Positions 1 to 11,430 of a stretch of 64,000 nt of DNA are shown in pieces; position 1 is the first letter of the stretch, and each line of letters starts with the position of its first letter. A program made the position numbers and the translations under genes. The notes under the pieces were generated by a model that ran no database searches, was not told the origin of the DNA, and saw only the letters and a program-made list of their open reading frames with translations. The stretch is from positions 496,001 to 560,000 of the forward strand of contig CANPUZ010000048.1 of the NCBI GenBank assembly GCA_947579665.1, in the 5' to 3' direction. The stretch comes from Sympetrum striolatum (taxonomy: Eukaryota > Arthropoda > Insecta > Odonata > Libellulidae).

Positions 1-835
1 ATGACATTAAGACGCCAGGAAGCTACAAACCAAAGATTAAAATTTTGATATTGATGAGCATCTAAATGATGAAGAATTGAAAGTATGATTGATAGACCAA
101 AATAGTGAGGTGTTTAAAGTAGATTCTTCGATTGATATAATTTTAAATAAGGAGGTAGAAGGGAAAAGGACAGCAGGAATAGGAGAAATAAAATTAAAGA
201 GAAGTTGAGAGGTTATTAAGGCTAAGGAAAAGGGGAGACTCAATGTTGGATGGGAAAGATATAGAATTGAAGAAGATATGGGAATAAGAAGATGCTACTC
301 TTAAGAACATAAAAGTACCTATTGCCAAAAAGGTATTAAAAGTTTAAAATGTGGTGAAGAACATTTGGCCAAGGACTGAAAAAGTATTATTGAAAAATGT
401 GTAAATTGTGATGCAGTTAATTTTAAACTTGGTCTTAATTTAGGTGTTAATCACATTGTATTAAGTAAGAAATTTTCTGTCTATCAAAGTATATGTGAAG
501 TTATGAGGAAGATGGTAGATTATGGGATTAAATAGCAATTAAGGATGACAAAAGATTAAATAATTGAATGGGTATTGATTTTAAATGTTAATGGACTGAT
601 TGACGAGGTGAGAAGATTGGCTGTGAAAATTAATCCAGTGATTAAAGTAGAATCAGAGACTCATATCGTGGAGGAGGGGTAGATTAAAATTGATGGTTAT
701 TATGTATATAGTTGTGTCTCCTGTTCAAGACACACTGGAGGTGTAATGATGTAAGTTAATGATAAAATATGTAGTGTGGTGTTTGACAAAACAGTGGAAG
801 CACTGAGTATTCAAGATTGGTAACAATGATGATTA
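1..835 (+). pseudogene. LINE remnant: ORF1 zinc-knuckle tail and ORF2 endonuclease start (copy A)
   Basis: Conceptual translation across several stops shows a decayed CCHC-type gag-like tail around 280-425 (RCYS, then KCGEEHLAKD, then KCVNCDA). From about 560 an APE-type endonuclease beginning follows, with residues LNVNGL, VESETHI and RHTGGVMM. That order (zinc knuckles, then endonuclease) is the ORF1/ORF2 arrangement of Jockey/CR1-type LINEs. In-frame stops, for example at the EEG* position near 680, make it non-functional. The parallel copy at 18,098-18,935 is less damaged. Reverse transcriptase pieces of the same strand resume at 1,640. Confidence 0.7.
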
Positions 836-1339
836 GATTGGAGTGAATTGCAACTTCACTGCCTCTCTTGACGGATCTACAAAAATAAGAAAGAAGTTTG
901 TGGCCACTTATTGCACATTGAGCTAATTCACAGTTCTTTAGCCAATGTATGGCAAGAGTTACAATGTTAGCTTGCAGATCAGATATGAGTACCTCCAGAT
1001 TATCAGTTTTGTTACTGTGAGTGACTGAATATTCGTAATCAAGATAATAATGATAATGGTTTATTCACAGGCAGGAATTGCCCTTTATTGAAGTAAAGAA
1101 TACAATTGTAAGATGTTACAATGCAACAATTGCATACCAAAGTACAATAATTATTTAGAAATCAGCTACATAAAAAATATGTATCTACAAAAGAAAGTAC
1201 AAATTTCAGTGCAAGTCCAGTAATAAGAATTGGTCACATGCCAAAATACAAAATATTAACAGTTACAAAGATTAAAAATTATTTATATACCGCAGGTATT
1301 ATTAGTCAGTTATCTCGTTGCAATCTCAGTTTTTCTATG
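836..1339. other. No gene seen; duplicated AT-rich spacer (copy A)
   Basis: This stretch is shared with 18,935-19,435 in copy B. I find no convincing coding signal. It separates a plus-strand LINE beginning from a minus-strand LINE end and may be LINE untranslated sequence. Confidence 0.5.
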
Positions 1340-1570
1340 ACCCCTTTTTAAAAAGAATTTATGGATTTGTTAAATAGATCCATGTTATTGCAAGTGCTGT
1401 TACAGGAGCACACGATTCGGTAAATTGGTAAATAATGTAGATAAGTATTAGAGAGGTAGGGAACTTCAAATAGGTTAGAATTGCGAGTGGATGTATGGGG
1501 AATTTTGAATATTTTGAGTGTTAAAATGTCAGGACAGGATACTAAATTATTCAGGACTTCATACATAAAA
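1340..1570 (-). pseudogene. LINE reverse transcriptase C-terminal end (copy A)
   Basis: Read on the minus strand this encodes the very end of a non-LTR reverse transcriptase ORF. It contains DILTLKIFKIP, then STRNSNLFEVP, then LPIYRIVCSCN, matching the usual closing pattern of Jockey-type ORF2 (F.vP..RTNY...SPiyR...N). Only this tail is left because a copy-A deletion joins it to 1,621 onward. The fuller version is at 19,440-20,575 in copy B. Confidence 0.65.
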
Positions 1571-1578
1571 AGAATACC

Positions 1579-1621
1579 AATATACTCTCTACGTGCTTAA
1601 TACTTAATATACTCTCTACGT
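1579..1621 (+). repeat. Templated-looking duplication at a deletion junction
   Basis: The 16-mer AATATACTCTCTACGT occurs at 1,579-1,594 and again at 1,606-1,621, with an 11-base spacer. The second copy sits exactly where copy A lacks the 1.6 kb that copy B has at 19,696-21,309. Copy B has only one copy of this 16-mer. The pattern is typical of end joining with locally copied filler. Confidence 0.75.
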
Positions 1622-1639
1622 CCCATAATATATACCCAA

Positions 1640-2290
1640 TTCAGATTTAATTTTCCCAAAATGGGTTGTCAGGCTGAATTACTGGAATTAATTTCTCTTA
1701 AGAAAAAGGTCTTGAATGTGTTCTACTGATAATCTTAAATCATCATTGTTACTCTTCCCTCACAGTGCCATTAACAGTTTTGTTTAACATGTCACTCATG
1801 ACTGGCTAATTCCCCTCAAATCGAAATTATAGCTATGTCAACCGATATAAGTATTAACTACATATATTGTCCTCTAGTCACCATCTCAAAAATACTAAAA
1901 CTCTTTGAAAAACTTGTTTATAATATCATTCATCTCCAACTCGGAAAGATTATTTTACCACAGCATGGATTCATGAAAGGGCAACCAACTCTTACCTATT
2001 TATTTCTTTATAATACTATTCTACAAGCATTTGATACCAAGAACCAAATTGATGCAAGATATATTGATAGTTCAAAAGCCTTTAATAAAGTAAATCACAT
2101 AATTTTCATAAGATTGAAGGCTATAGACTAACATTTTGGATTTATTTCATGGATTAGAGGCTATTTAAATTAAAGATTTATTAGAGTTAGAACACATTAT
2201 TCCAATCCCTATTATCAGATTGAAAAACATCTAGAATGTGTTCAAAGGAGATTTTTAAAACATTTGTTCTATAAATGACTTTTCCGCAAA
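1640..2290 (+). pseudogene. LINE reverse transcriptase fingers/palm fragment plus C-terminal scrap (copy A)
   Basis: From 1,835 a 98-codon open stretch reads as the first RT blocks: PLVTISKILKLFEKLVYNII (SK.FEK motif), LPQHGFMKG, and ARYIDSSKAFNKVNH (motif A, where the catalytic D precedes SKAF). The palm breaks off at about 2,130. After 2,210 the translation YQIEKHLECVQRRFLKHLF matches the LINE region just after the thumb, so about half of the RT is missing by internal deletion. Upstream, 1,770-1,830 contains a weak match to the LFN.SL.tG.FP block. This is probably the downstream part of the same plus-strand LINE as 1-835. Confidence 0.7.
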
Positions 2291-2476
2291 GAAGATTGTT
2301 CATGTACCCTCATACTTTCCCAATTACAAATGAACTCTCTTGTAACCAGACAGGAGGTTGACTGACCGTTTTAAAATAAATATTTTATTAGTCCAAAAAG
2401 CCATCCAGGCGTAGCAAAGGACCTTCTCAAAAATAAACTTTGGTATACACAAGTACCTCATATATATATATATATA

Positions 2477-3650
2477 CGAGTAAAATGTAGCTTGCATACT
2501 GCAAGCAGATCGACAACACAAATTTCATATCGGCATCATATCGGGACGGACATCAAAAGAAAAAAAAAATTCAAAATATTCGTAGAATTCGCTGCAATTT
2601 AATCACCTGGCAGCGAACCCCGGTCTTCCTGGTGTACTTACTATGCAGCAAAATAGAAAATTACCATATCAAACTATGTGTGAAAATTCAAGCAAAACTA
2701 TTAGGTGCAACTACCTCAAACGACGTCCTACTATTCACATACACTCCTTATTTGAGAAATTATAATGTGCTCTGGCATCGAACCCAGGAACAGCATGGTC
2801 TTATCTATTTTTTTTCTTAAACAAAGTGTTAATATACATCTTCCATCTAAGCAAGAGCTCCCTTACATATCGATAAATGCATAAAAAAATTATGAAAAGA
2901 TACCCCATAGTATTATATATGGGTGATATTTTTACCGCCCGGCATCGAACCCGGGTCTTTCAGGCAATACTTTCTATGCAGCACAAAAGAAAAACACCAT
3001 CTCTAACCGCGTATGCAAATTCAAGCAGAAATATTGGTTACAACTGCCTCAAATGACGTCCTACTTTTCCTTTATATTCCTTATGAGAGAAAAGTTATTG
3101 TGCTCTGGCTTCGAACCCACGAACAGTACGGTCTTATGAAAATTTTTTTCTAAAACTTATTCGTACCATACATCTTCCAGCCAAGCACGAACATCCTATC
3201 ATTTCGATAAGTGCATCTAAAAAAATAATGAAAAACGGCTCCCATGTATTTTAAAGGGCAGATCTTTGCATCGTCCTAGCATCGAACCCAGGATAACTTT
3301 TGTAAAAGTCATTGATGTTTTCGAAAGTCCAAGACCATAAATATAGGCACCTTGAGTTTTACTTCTCTACCTATCCGGAAAGTATTTTTTTTTAATTCCC
3401 GAAAATCACGGCAATGCATTCAAACGGGAAAAATCGGGACTTTGGGGCCCTCTGGAATCGAACCTATGACACTGAGGATCAAAGTCTCTTTTTTCCTGGG
3501 GGTTTCACGTTATGGCCAATATGTCATAAAAATTTCAGATCAATGACGCTTGTAGTTTAGGCTGTGAATTTGTATCCTATCTATCTATATAGGTATATAT
3601 ATGAATGAATCCGGAGAAGCATCTATATATAATAGATATAGATTTATGAC
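2477..3650 (+). mobile_element. B-box monomer array element, copy 1 (hairpin end left)
   Basis: Starts with CGAG at 2,477 and a hairpin (GCTTGCA 2,490-2,496, loop TAC, TGCAAGC 2,500-2,506). Six diverged monomers follow, each with a CTGGCATCGAACCCGG-type core. The TCGAA cores lie at about 2,613 (degenerate), 2,778, 2,945, 3,111, 3,282 and 3,458, a spacing of 165-176 bp. On the minus strand each core reads GGTTCGANNCC, the tRNA T-arm/B-box shape. It ends in a tail with GGAGAAGCATCTATATATA near 3,620-3,640. It is inside the stretch absent from copy B. No protein coding is evident. Confidence 0.75.
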
Positions 3651-5699
3651 AGTCATAATACCTTCTGCTCATAAGATAGGCTTACAGTGTTCTGTGATTT
3701 TAGCCCCAGCCAAAATCCTCATTACCTTTTTTCTGAATCTACAGTATTTTGTGCTTCATCTCAACCAATGAGAGGGCAAACGAGTAGACTAATGAAGAAT
3801 GAAACAAGGCGTGTAAAAGCAGATGTAAATATCGATGATATGTATGAAATTTTAGGTAACTAAGATTTGTTGTTGTCGTCCTTTGTTGATTTCTTACTAA
3901 AGTTTTGAAAGAAATCTCACAGGGAAGATATTTATAATTGCATTAGTTAGTTTGTATGGTCTTAAATGGTTGAATTTAACAGACATTGCTTGCAGAAGAT
4001 TTTCCAGTGCCCAAATTCGAGCACAAGGATACTTATGGTAATAAAATATCGATATCTAATATACTATCAGCCCTACAGTGAATCCCTAAATTTCATAATT
4101 TTATTAACTGGAAGTCGGTGCGTGATTTTCGGAACTTAGTATCAGTGAAAGAAGTAGAAAATTAGTAAGTACACAGTACCTTCGATACACTCACTGACTG
4201 ATTTCTTGGAGGTTAGATTTCCACGAATTCCTTAGGTGCTTCATAAAGTTATTGTTGGAACTGTTGCTGTCTTCAAATCAGTTTACTATTGGTCAGCTAG
4301 TAAGACCTCGATTCGTATAAACGGATAGGTATCTTTTATTTTTTAATATTTGCTACAAAAGCAAAATCCTCTCGTATCCTTGTGAACGGAAGTACTGCAA
4401 CTTTCGACTGTAGCTTTTTTCTATACGTAATTAATACTTGTAATTAGTTTCGCCTGGATTAACTACACTCTACGAATATTATTCAATTACCTTGGCCTTT
4501 CATATATTGCTGAATATATGATTTTAATGGAATCTAATGGTAAAATTGTGGGTATTTTTCTAGTTTCACGGTGTTTGGGAGAAATTCTATATCTCCTTTA
4601 CTACTAAAGATACACATACCATTCTTACACCATATTATAGAGGAAGGGTTGCAGTTTATATATATGATAGCAATCTCTTCTAAGTGCTGCCATTTCGGAG
4701 AAAATTCTATACAAAAACGACAAATTTTCGACGTTTTTCGTCTGCTACTAGAAAATTACCAAATTGTGTTTTAAAATGAACAAAAATTATACCATCCACG
4801 TCAGTTAAAAGTTAATCAATATACGTTTCAAATTAGAAAATTCTATCGCATGAAATCCTATCACTAGGTTTAAAGTATTTCTCTATTATTTATAGTTTTC
4901 TTCAAGCGGGGTCATTATTTTTCCATAGTCGAGTCTCGCACGGGGAAACAGTAACATATGTAACGGATGTTAAGCGTTCCACAACACTTTACATAATAAA
5001 TTATTGATGGTCATTTACATTTATTATTAAAAGATTAAAACGTTCATTTTATTCCACGTCCTTGGACAGATGCACGCTCCAAGAAACGTAGTACATACGT
5101 GCATCCATATGTGCTATGTCGTACATCATTTTGCATCTAAAAGCGAGAATCGCATTCATTTTATGCGATCGCATGACTTATTGCGGCTTTATTTTACATT
5201 CTGCTAATTACGGGCAGTCAATTAACTCATTTGCCTTGATGATATTGTTAAATATGCACACACTTGCCACAGTTCGTCTGCTAACCGACCGACTCCTATC
5301 CCTACCCACTCTTTTTCACTAACGGTAGAATTCTCCGGATTCTGTGGAAAGATGTCGTTCGCAACTTCAAAACGTGTCCAAATTCGAGTAGGTTACTTCG
5401 ATATAACGCAAAATAGAGGCCAGATAAATAGAATAATTTCGAAAAAATCTTTCGCCTGCTTTCGCGTCGATTGAAGCTGGAAAAAATGGAATTTTCGCTC
5501 AGGATATATTTTACACATTAAGATTCTATACGATATTCTTGGATGTTTTAACAGGCAAGCGAGAAAATGAGGGTTTTTCGATAATAAAACCTTTTTTCTT
5601 AAATATCGCTCCCCGATTGATTCGGAAAGAAGCAAAAATGTCGTTCCATACGCACTAGACGAATCTTAATACATTCCATTCAAGCAGGTTCCACGCACA
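3651..5699. other. No recognisable gene; unique then duplicated AT-rich DNA
   Basis: 3,651-4,385 occurs only in copy A. 4,388-5,699 is shared with 21,874-23,185. Short open frames at 4,571-4,774 and 5,393-5,635 are present in both copies but match no family I know. A sub-block around 4,640-4,830 recurs at 53,138-53,275 (direct) and 53,820-53,950 (inverted), so part of this region is a dispersed repeat. Confidence 0.6.
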
Positions 5700-6715
5700 A
5701 AAAGGAAAAAGAATGGATTGAAAATACTCTTAAAATTCGCTTCAATTAAATCGTCTGGCATCGAACCCGGGTCTTACAGGTAAACTTACAATGCACCACA
5801 ATAGAAGATCACCATCTCTAACTCTGTGTGAAAATTCAAGCAGAAAAATTTGCTGCAAATATCTCAAACGACTCTATCCCAACTTTTCACGAATGTCAAT
5901 GGCTCTCTGGATTCGATCCAAGGATGATCTTGGAAATCTAAATCATGTTTCTGAAAGTAATTTATGGTCTCTATCTATATGCCGAATTTCAAGTTTTTAT
6001 ATTATTGGGAAAGGTTTCAAAATAATTCCTAAAAATCGGATCAACTTCTGATTGCAGAGACACCTGGTGTCGAACCCAGAACATATTGTAAGCTGTAAAT
6101 GCACAATTTGATTTATAAAGACTTGCTCTTGTATCATGCAAAGTTTGAAGTCGATAGCATGCCGGGAAGTACCTAAATTATGTTTCCGTTATCTCCGTAA
6201 GAAATTCATTGAGAAGTGAAAATGGCCCTCTGGGATCGAACCAAGGACCATCAGCGAGTAATTAAAATTGTATTATTAAATATTTTTATAATCTCTAACT
6301 CCATGTCGAATTTCAAGTTTCGATGCCATCGGGAAGAGGTCGAAAAAAAATCATAAAAATCGCCACAATGCATTTTAAACGGCAGATTTTTGCCCCGACC
6401 TAGCATCGAACCATGGAGAATATTCGAAGATGTCTTTTTGATTTTCGTTAGATATGCACGGCTTCGAGCGATCCCTCGAATTTAAATTCTCTACTTTTCC
6501 GGGAATTGCCACAAAAAAAAATTTCGAAAATCCCGACCATGTATCCTTATGGAGAAAATCGCGACTTTGGGATCTTCTGGAATCGAACCCATGAAACCGA
6601 GGTTCAAAGTCGGCCTTTTCCTGGAGGTTACACGTTATGGCCAATACGTCGTACAATTTTCAAGTCTATATACAATGGATATCCGGAGAAACGTCTGTAT
6701 ATAATAGATAGTTGA
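5700..6715 (+). mobile_element. B-box monomer array element, copy 2A
   Basis: Six monomers with TCGA cores at 5,761, 5,913, 6,070, 6,236, 6,406 and 6,583 (spacing 152-177 bp). Cores vary (GGCATCGAACCCGG, GGTGTCGAACCCAG, GGGATCGAACCAAG), but all keep CTGG or CCTGG on the left. Monomers are clearly paralogous rather than identical: most start with a TTCAAG-type block followed by a GGGAAG/GAGAGGGTCC block about 90 bp before the core. The tail at 6,665-6,712 ends in TCCGGAGAAACGTCTGTATAT. It lacks the hairpin end. The duplicate is 23,185-24,200. Confidence 0.75.
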
Positions 6716-7204
6716 CTATCACCATCTGTGTGACAGGAAAGTAAGTTTAATAGTTAGGAGGGTAGCTACAATCTTTTTTGTGAAATTTTGTCTTGTGAAT
6801 TTCAAACGTTTCTTTTAAATAATCTGTGGAGTCGCCACGATCACACCGTCAATTTATTTGTTTGCGGTCGAGCTGTGACTTCTGTGCGATTCGAAGAGTT
6901 TCTTCGCGATTTCCACGAAGTGAGTGTGTGAGCACATTTTATCGATCGTCTAATCTTAGTTGCGTTAATTTCACGTTTTCTTGCGTTCAGACAATCACGC
7001 CTACTTCCATTATGCCTCGGCTGTGCCGGAGTGAAGAAGATGGAATATGTACTATTCGCGTGAAAGTCGAAATGATAAAAAACATATGAAAATTAGATTA
7101 TTTAGTCATTTCAACAGCATTTTCATTTCGTTTGCGCACCTAACGCCATTCCAAGAAATGTTACTGCTTTTGATGAAGGATTGATGCATTGACGAAATGC
7201 ATTT
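6716..7204. other. No gene seen; duplicated spacer
   Basis: Shared with 24,201-24,690. An 87-codon open frame at 6,826-7,089 is preserved in both copies, but the copies are so similar that this says nothing about selection. I recognise no domain. Confidence 0.5.
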
Positions 7205-7690
7205 GTTAAATCAGGTGCAAGACCACGCGAGTGTAACGTCGCTAACATTCTGCAAGCATGTTGTTCGCGCAAATTTCAAGTCGGCATCATATCGAGAGGG
7301 TCCTCAAAAGTAGAAAAAGTATTGAAAATATTCTTAAAATTTATCCGTCATGCTTTTATAAAGATGTACAGCATCGAATCCAGATGATCGGGCGTTACCG
7401 TGTGGAAAGCCATTCAGATAATGAAGAAAAACAGTGTAAATGTAAGCATTAGTTTTCAATCTTTCACTGACCAGTCGAAATCCGAAACACCTGCTGCGGC
7501 CTTAAACATTTTAGGTTGTCGCACTGCAATTTCGCAGCCAGGATCCGAACTCCCCGTAAAATGATGCTCTTATCAATCGCCCTCTCTCACCCCTCAAAAA
7601 AGAAACTAGATACTCCTGGCAACCGCTGATCCATAACATCCCACATCGCCGATGTTACCAGAAAGCTTGGCCTAGAAAGAAAGAGCAGGG
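7205..7690 (+). repeat. Dispersed repeat, also at 24,690-25,170 and 60,057-60,497
   Basis: Begins ACCACGCGAGTGTAACGTCG, contains CTGCAAGCATGTTGTTCGCG and then the GGCATCATATCGAGAGGGTCC block that is also found at the start of array monomers, so it is probably a divergent head end of the array family. It ends with a CTGCGGCCTTAAACATTTTAGG block that recurs in related form at 13,655 and 33,618. The independent third copy at 60 kb shows it is a mobile or dispersed unit, not only part of the segmental duplication. Confidence 0.65.
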
Positions 7691-7809
7691 CCACGTTTTA
7701 TGAGCTTTCATTTTTCGCGAAAACTATAATCGAAATGTTTATGTCCTTGGAAATGTTTAGCGAAGTAATGCACTGCTGAAAACCAAAGCAGTTACTCGAA
7801 GGTTTTTCG

Positions 7810-8080
7810 GAAAAAAATATTTTCTGAAAAATTGCGCAAATGGCTCCGGAATTGAGTTATTTCGAAGGAAAATGTTGTTTTACTTCACATTCTGTAACGA
7901 TTTCTTGGATTTCATTGAGTATAAACGAGGAAAAGATTGTTTACCGGAAAAAATACTTGGAAATGGTTAAATTCGCTCCGTATTCGATTTCTTAAGAGGG
8001 AAAATGTTGTTTTAATTTACATTATGTGAGAATGTCTTCAGCGATTAATGCCTCATAATTTGAGCTAGATAGAATATGCC
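7810..8080 (+). repeat. Two-unit tandem repeat of about 145 bp
   Basis: GGCTCCGGAATTGAGTTATTTCGAAGG at about 7,842 is followed by a second diverged unit with CGCTCCGTATTCGATTTC near 7,972. Both continue into GGAAAATGTTGTTTTA and a TTTACATTnTGT block. Related single units occur at 16,905-16,980, 29,520-29,590 and 37,725-37,800, so this is a dispersed family. Confidence 0.5.
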
Positions 8081-8132
8081 GGGCTAAAATACGTTTAAAA
8101 ACAATTAAAAAAGGGAAGAGTCGTAGTTAAGT

Positions 8133-9930
8133 ACGAGTAAAATGTAGCTTGCAAACTGCAAGCAGATCGACAACGATAATTTTATATCGGCAATACATCG
8201 GGACGGGCAGTCAAAAGAAAAAAAGGATTAAATTATTCTAAAATTCGCTGCAATTTAATCGTCGGGCATCGAACCCGGGTCTTTCTGTTCGACTTACTAT
8301 GCAGCACAACAGAATAACACCATCTCTAACTACGTGTGAAAATTCAAGCAGAAATATTGGCTGCAACTACCTGAAACGATGTCCTACTTTTCCCATGTAT
8401 TCCATGTAACCCAGGAACAGTACGGTCTTATCTAAATTCTTTTCAAAACCCTACGCTAAATATACATCTTCCACGTAAGCAAAAACTTCCTTTTGTTTAG
8501 ATGAGTACACCAAAAAATAAAATGAAAAACTACCTCGATGTATTTTAAAGGGCACCCAGCATCGAACCCGGGATTTTTCCCGTAAAAGTCATGTATGTTT
8601 TCGATAGAACATTACCATATATGTAGGCTCCTAGAGTTTCGATTCTCTACCTATCCGGGAAGTATTTTATTTTTTTTAAACCCGAAAATCAAAGCAATGC
8701 TATTAAAGGTGAAAAATAGGGACTTTGGGAATCGAACCCATGACGCTGAGGTTCAAATTCGCGTTATTTCTGGCGGTTGAAGGTAATGAATAATGCGTCG
8801 TAAAAATTTCAAGTCAATGACACCTTCGGTTTGGCCTGTGAATTACAGTCCTCTCTATCTATCAGTATACATGAATGAATTTGGAGAAGCATCTATATAT
8901 ACTAGATATTCGAGTAAAGTGTTGCATGCATGTTGATGACAGGGTCGACATCATATCGAGAGGGTCTTCAAAAGTAGAAAAAGGATTCTTAAAATTCGCC
9001 GCAATTTTATCTTCCGGCATCGAACCCGGGTCTTACTGATGTTACTTACTATGGAGCACAACACAAGATCACCAACTCTAACTATATGTGAAAATTCAAG
9101 CAGAAATATTGGGTGCAACTGCCTCAAACCAAATTTTCCCTTATATTCCTTACGAGTAAAATGTTGCTTGCATACAGAATGTATTTATTACTTTATTCAC
9201 TTGCCAAGTTTTGAGTTTCAATGTTATCGAGAAGGGCTAAAAAAAATATTAAAAATCGTCGCAATTCGTAATTTTTAGACGCCTGGTGTCGAACCCAGGA
9301 CCTTTCGGAAGATGCTAATAGGCATAATTAGGACCTGATCTTAATTAATGCCAAGTTAGAAGTCCATATCATACAGGGAAGGTCCTGAATAAAACTCCAT
9401 TATCCCCTGCTGAAATGCATAGGGTAATGTTTGAAGGCTTTCTGGGATCGAACCAAGGACAATCGATGAAATCTAAGACACGTTTTCGAAATGAACCCAT
9501 TATGTCTATCTATATGCCGAATTTCGAGTTTTAACATTATTGGGAAGAGGTTCAAAATAATTCTTAAAAATCGGACCAGTTACCGATTGCAGAGACGCCT
9601 GGTGTCGAACCCATGACCTACAGGCAGCTGTGAATATACATTATGACTTGTCTTGACTTGATCTCATTTAATGCAAAGTATGAAGTCAATAACTTGCCGA
9701 GAAGTACGTTAAATTTGCTTCCGTTATCTCCATAAGAAATGCATTGAAGGATGTAATAGCCCTCTGGGATCGAACCATGGACCATCAGCGAATTGCTAAA
9801 ATTCGATTATAGAATACATTTATGATATCTATCCACGTTCCAAGTTTCCAAGTCATCGGGAAGTATTTAAAAAAAAATCTTAAAAATCGCAATGTAAATT
9901 AAACGGGAGAATATTAGCATCGTAGATGAA
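8133..9930 (+). mobile_element. B-box monomer array element(s), copy 3A
   Basis: Hairpin end at 8,147-8,163 (GCTTGCA/AAC/TGCAAGC). Cores follow at 8,269, a damaged one near 8,408, 8,562 and 8,732, then a tail with GGAGAAGCATCTATATATA at 8,882-8,905. A second head-like stretch starts at 8,910 (CGAGTAAAGTGTTGC), with cores at 9,020, 9,289, 9,448, 9,605 and 9,770. This looks like two elements head to tail, or one element with an internal end. Regular spacing is 157-170 bp, except for two gaps of about 270-290 bp that span the end structures. Copy B keeps only the part up to 9,400. Confidence 0.7.
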
Positions 9931-10137
9931 AGGTCAGGGCAATTCAGAAAAAATTGTTTCCCTTTTTGCTTCGCTTGCGATCATCTCAATTCGTGCATCG
10001 CATTAATTCAATGCATCTTATCGTAATGATAGATGCCCTCGGTTGGAAGAATTGCTGGGAAAGCCTCAGTTGAGCGGCCACAATGGTTAGTTATCGGTGG
10101 GGGGTAGGGAAAGGACGAACCAGCGGTTCGGAACTCG
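9931..10137. other. Copy-A-only spacer, nothing recognised
   Basis: The sequence after the last monomer contains a short G-run (GGTGGGGGGTAGGG near 10,096) but no gene or repeat that I can name. Confidence 0.4.
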
Positions 10138-10360
10138 TTAAGCAGGGAAATTTGTATGGGAAAGTATTTCTAATTGTTCCGAGAAGTTGAGAGGATGGCC
10201 TATGTCACAAAGAAGCACGATATCGGCAGCAAGGATGGATTCTAGGAGATGTTTTGCGAAATGGGTCTTCTTTGAATTACTAGCAAAGGAACTTTGATGC
10301 TCTTTTGTTCTGAAGGAGAAAGAGCATCGCACTCAAGTCTGTATAGTCTGTGCTTTTGAA
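10138..10360 (-). pseudogene. Possible GIY-YIG/Penelope-type C-terminal fragment
   Basis: Minus-strand translation gives FRTKEHQSSF, then THFAKHLLES, then about 20 residues later LNFSEQLEILSH. The order R..EH, FA.HLLE, then a leucine/glutamate-rich LE.LEI block resembles the end of a GIY-YIG endonuclease domain as found in Penelope-like elements. The expected H after HLLE and the upstream GIY...YIG motif are not visible, and the frame is short. I regard the assignment as tentative. The alternative is a chance open frame. Confidence 0.25.
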
Positions 10361-10860
10361 TGACGTTCGAGCATGTCTTTACCATTGCAAAATATTCTTC
10401 CCAAATTCAAGGAGGATTTATAAGAAGTTCTGATAGTGTTTTTGGGGAAACGATTGGCAATGCTTTGGGAAATATTATTGATGAAGGTTATTTTACACCA
10501 TCGCCATTGGGAGCATTGAGTGTTTTATTAATGGCTAAATTTCTAACGTTTACGAGTCAAAAGTTTGTCGATGAGAGAACCGTCGTTGGAAGCGATCGAT
10601 TTAATTGTTTGGAATTAAACAAGAAATAATTCTGGTCAGTACACCATTTGGTAAGAAATGTCACTTTTTAGCAGGGGATACAGTCCGGCACTGTTTAATA
10701 ATGTTTAAAGATTTGTTTGATTTGTATAACTTGTACCTGAAGACGACGGTCCTCCGTTGAAACAATGAAACTGTTGAACAATTAAAACATTTTTGTGGAA
10801 AAAGCACAAATTATCTCCTTCATTTTGCAAGATAGTGATGGCTAAGAGATGAGAAAAAAG
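10361..10860. other. No recognised gene
   Basis: A plus-strand 89-codon frame (10,360-10,629) contains FGETIGNALGNIIDEGYF but matches no family I can name. Its minus strand continues the uncertain coding-like frame to the left. The rest is AT-rich. Confidence 0.4.
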
Positions 10861-10889
10861 GAACGTGGAAAAAAACAATGAAATACAGT

Positions 10890-11430
10890 ACCGATATTTA
10901 GATTTAGATTTGGATATATACCCCGCGAGCCGCCAGAGGCGTATGGCAGGGGGTGTAATACACCACCATTATTCATTCCTACCTATTAGAATCTCTAATA
11001 GCTTGGGGAAAAAACGACCAAAAGTAATTATCCGTCCTTGCGATTACTTCCCTATAACGCTTCGTCGATGCCTCTCGGAGATCGCGTTCGCTCCTTACTG
11101 GCACTAACATTTCACTTACTTCGTCTATAAATTCTGAACGATTGAACTTTTCGAAAAGTTTCCGACGATATTCAGATCTTCTCATCTGTAGTGAATTCCA
11201 ACTGAGGGACTCTATCATTGCCGTAACGCTGCTATCAAACCTGAAATCCCCGCAAACGAATCGGGCTGCTCTACGCTGGACCATCTCTAAATCTGAGACT
11301 AAACCTACTTCGTGTAGGTCCCAAACCGCACAGCAGTATTCAAGACTCGGACGAATAAGAGAAAAGTAAGCTATTTCTTTGACTCTCGATGAGCATCCTC
11401 TCAACGTTCTACCAGTTAATCTTTGCATAT
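10890..11430 (-). pseudogene. CR1-like LINE, 3' end of ORF2 with short tail repeat
   Basis: A minus-strand open frame of 149 codons (11,428-10,979) holds the post-thumb end of a non-LTR RT. It has SLIRPSLEYCCAVWDLH, DLEMVQRRAARFVCGDF, RRSEYRRKLFEKF, then RYREVIARTDNYFWSFFP just before the stop. The 3' UTR is under 70 bases and finishes in a short TTAGAT-type microsatellite at 10,898-10,912 (plus strand), as CR1-like elements do. It is severely 5'-truncated. Shorter copies of the same 3' end occur at 32,990-33,130 and 36,843-37,045, and a related subfamily lies at 62,889-63,260. Confidence 0.85.

Noticed and set aside
2477..9930. Cores in the arrays as real tRNA genes
   Set aside because: Only the T-arm/B-box part, and sometimes an A-box-like word, is present. 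No acceptor stem, anticodon arm or consistent 70-90 nt fold could be drawn.
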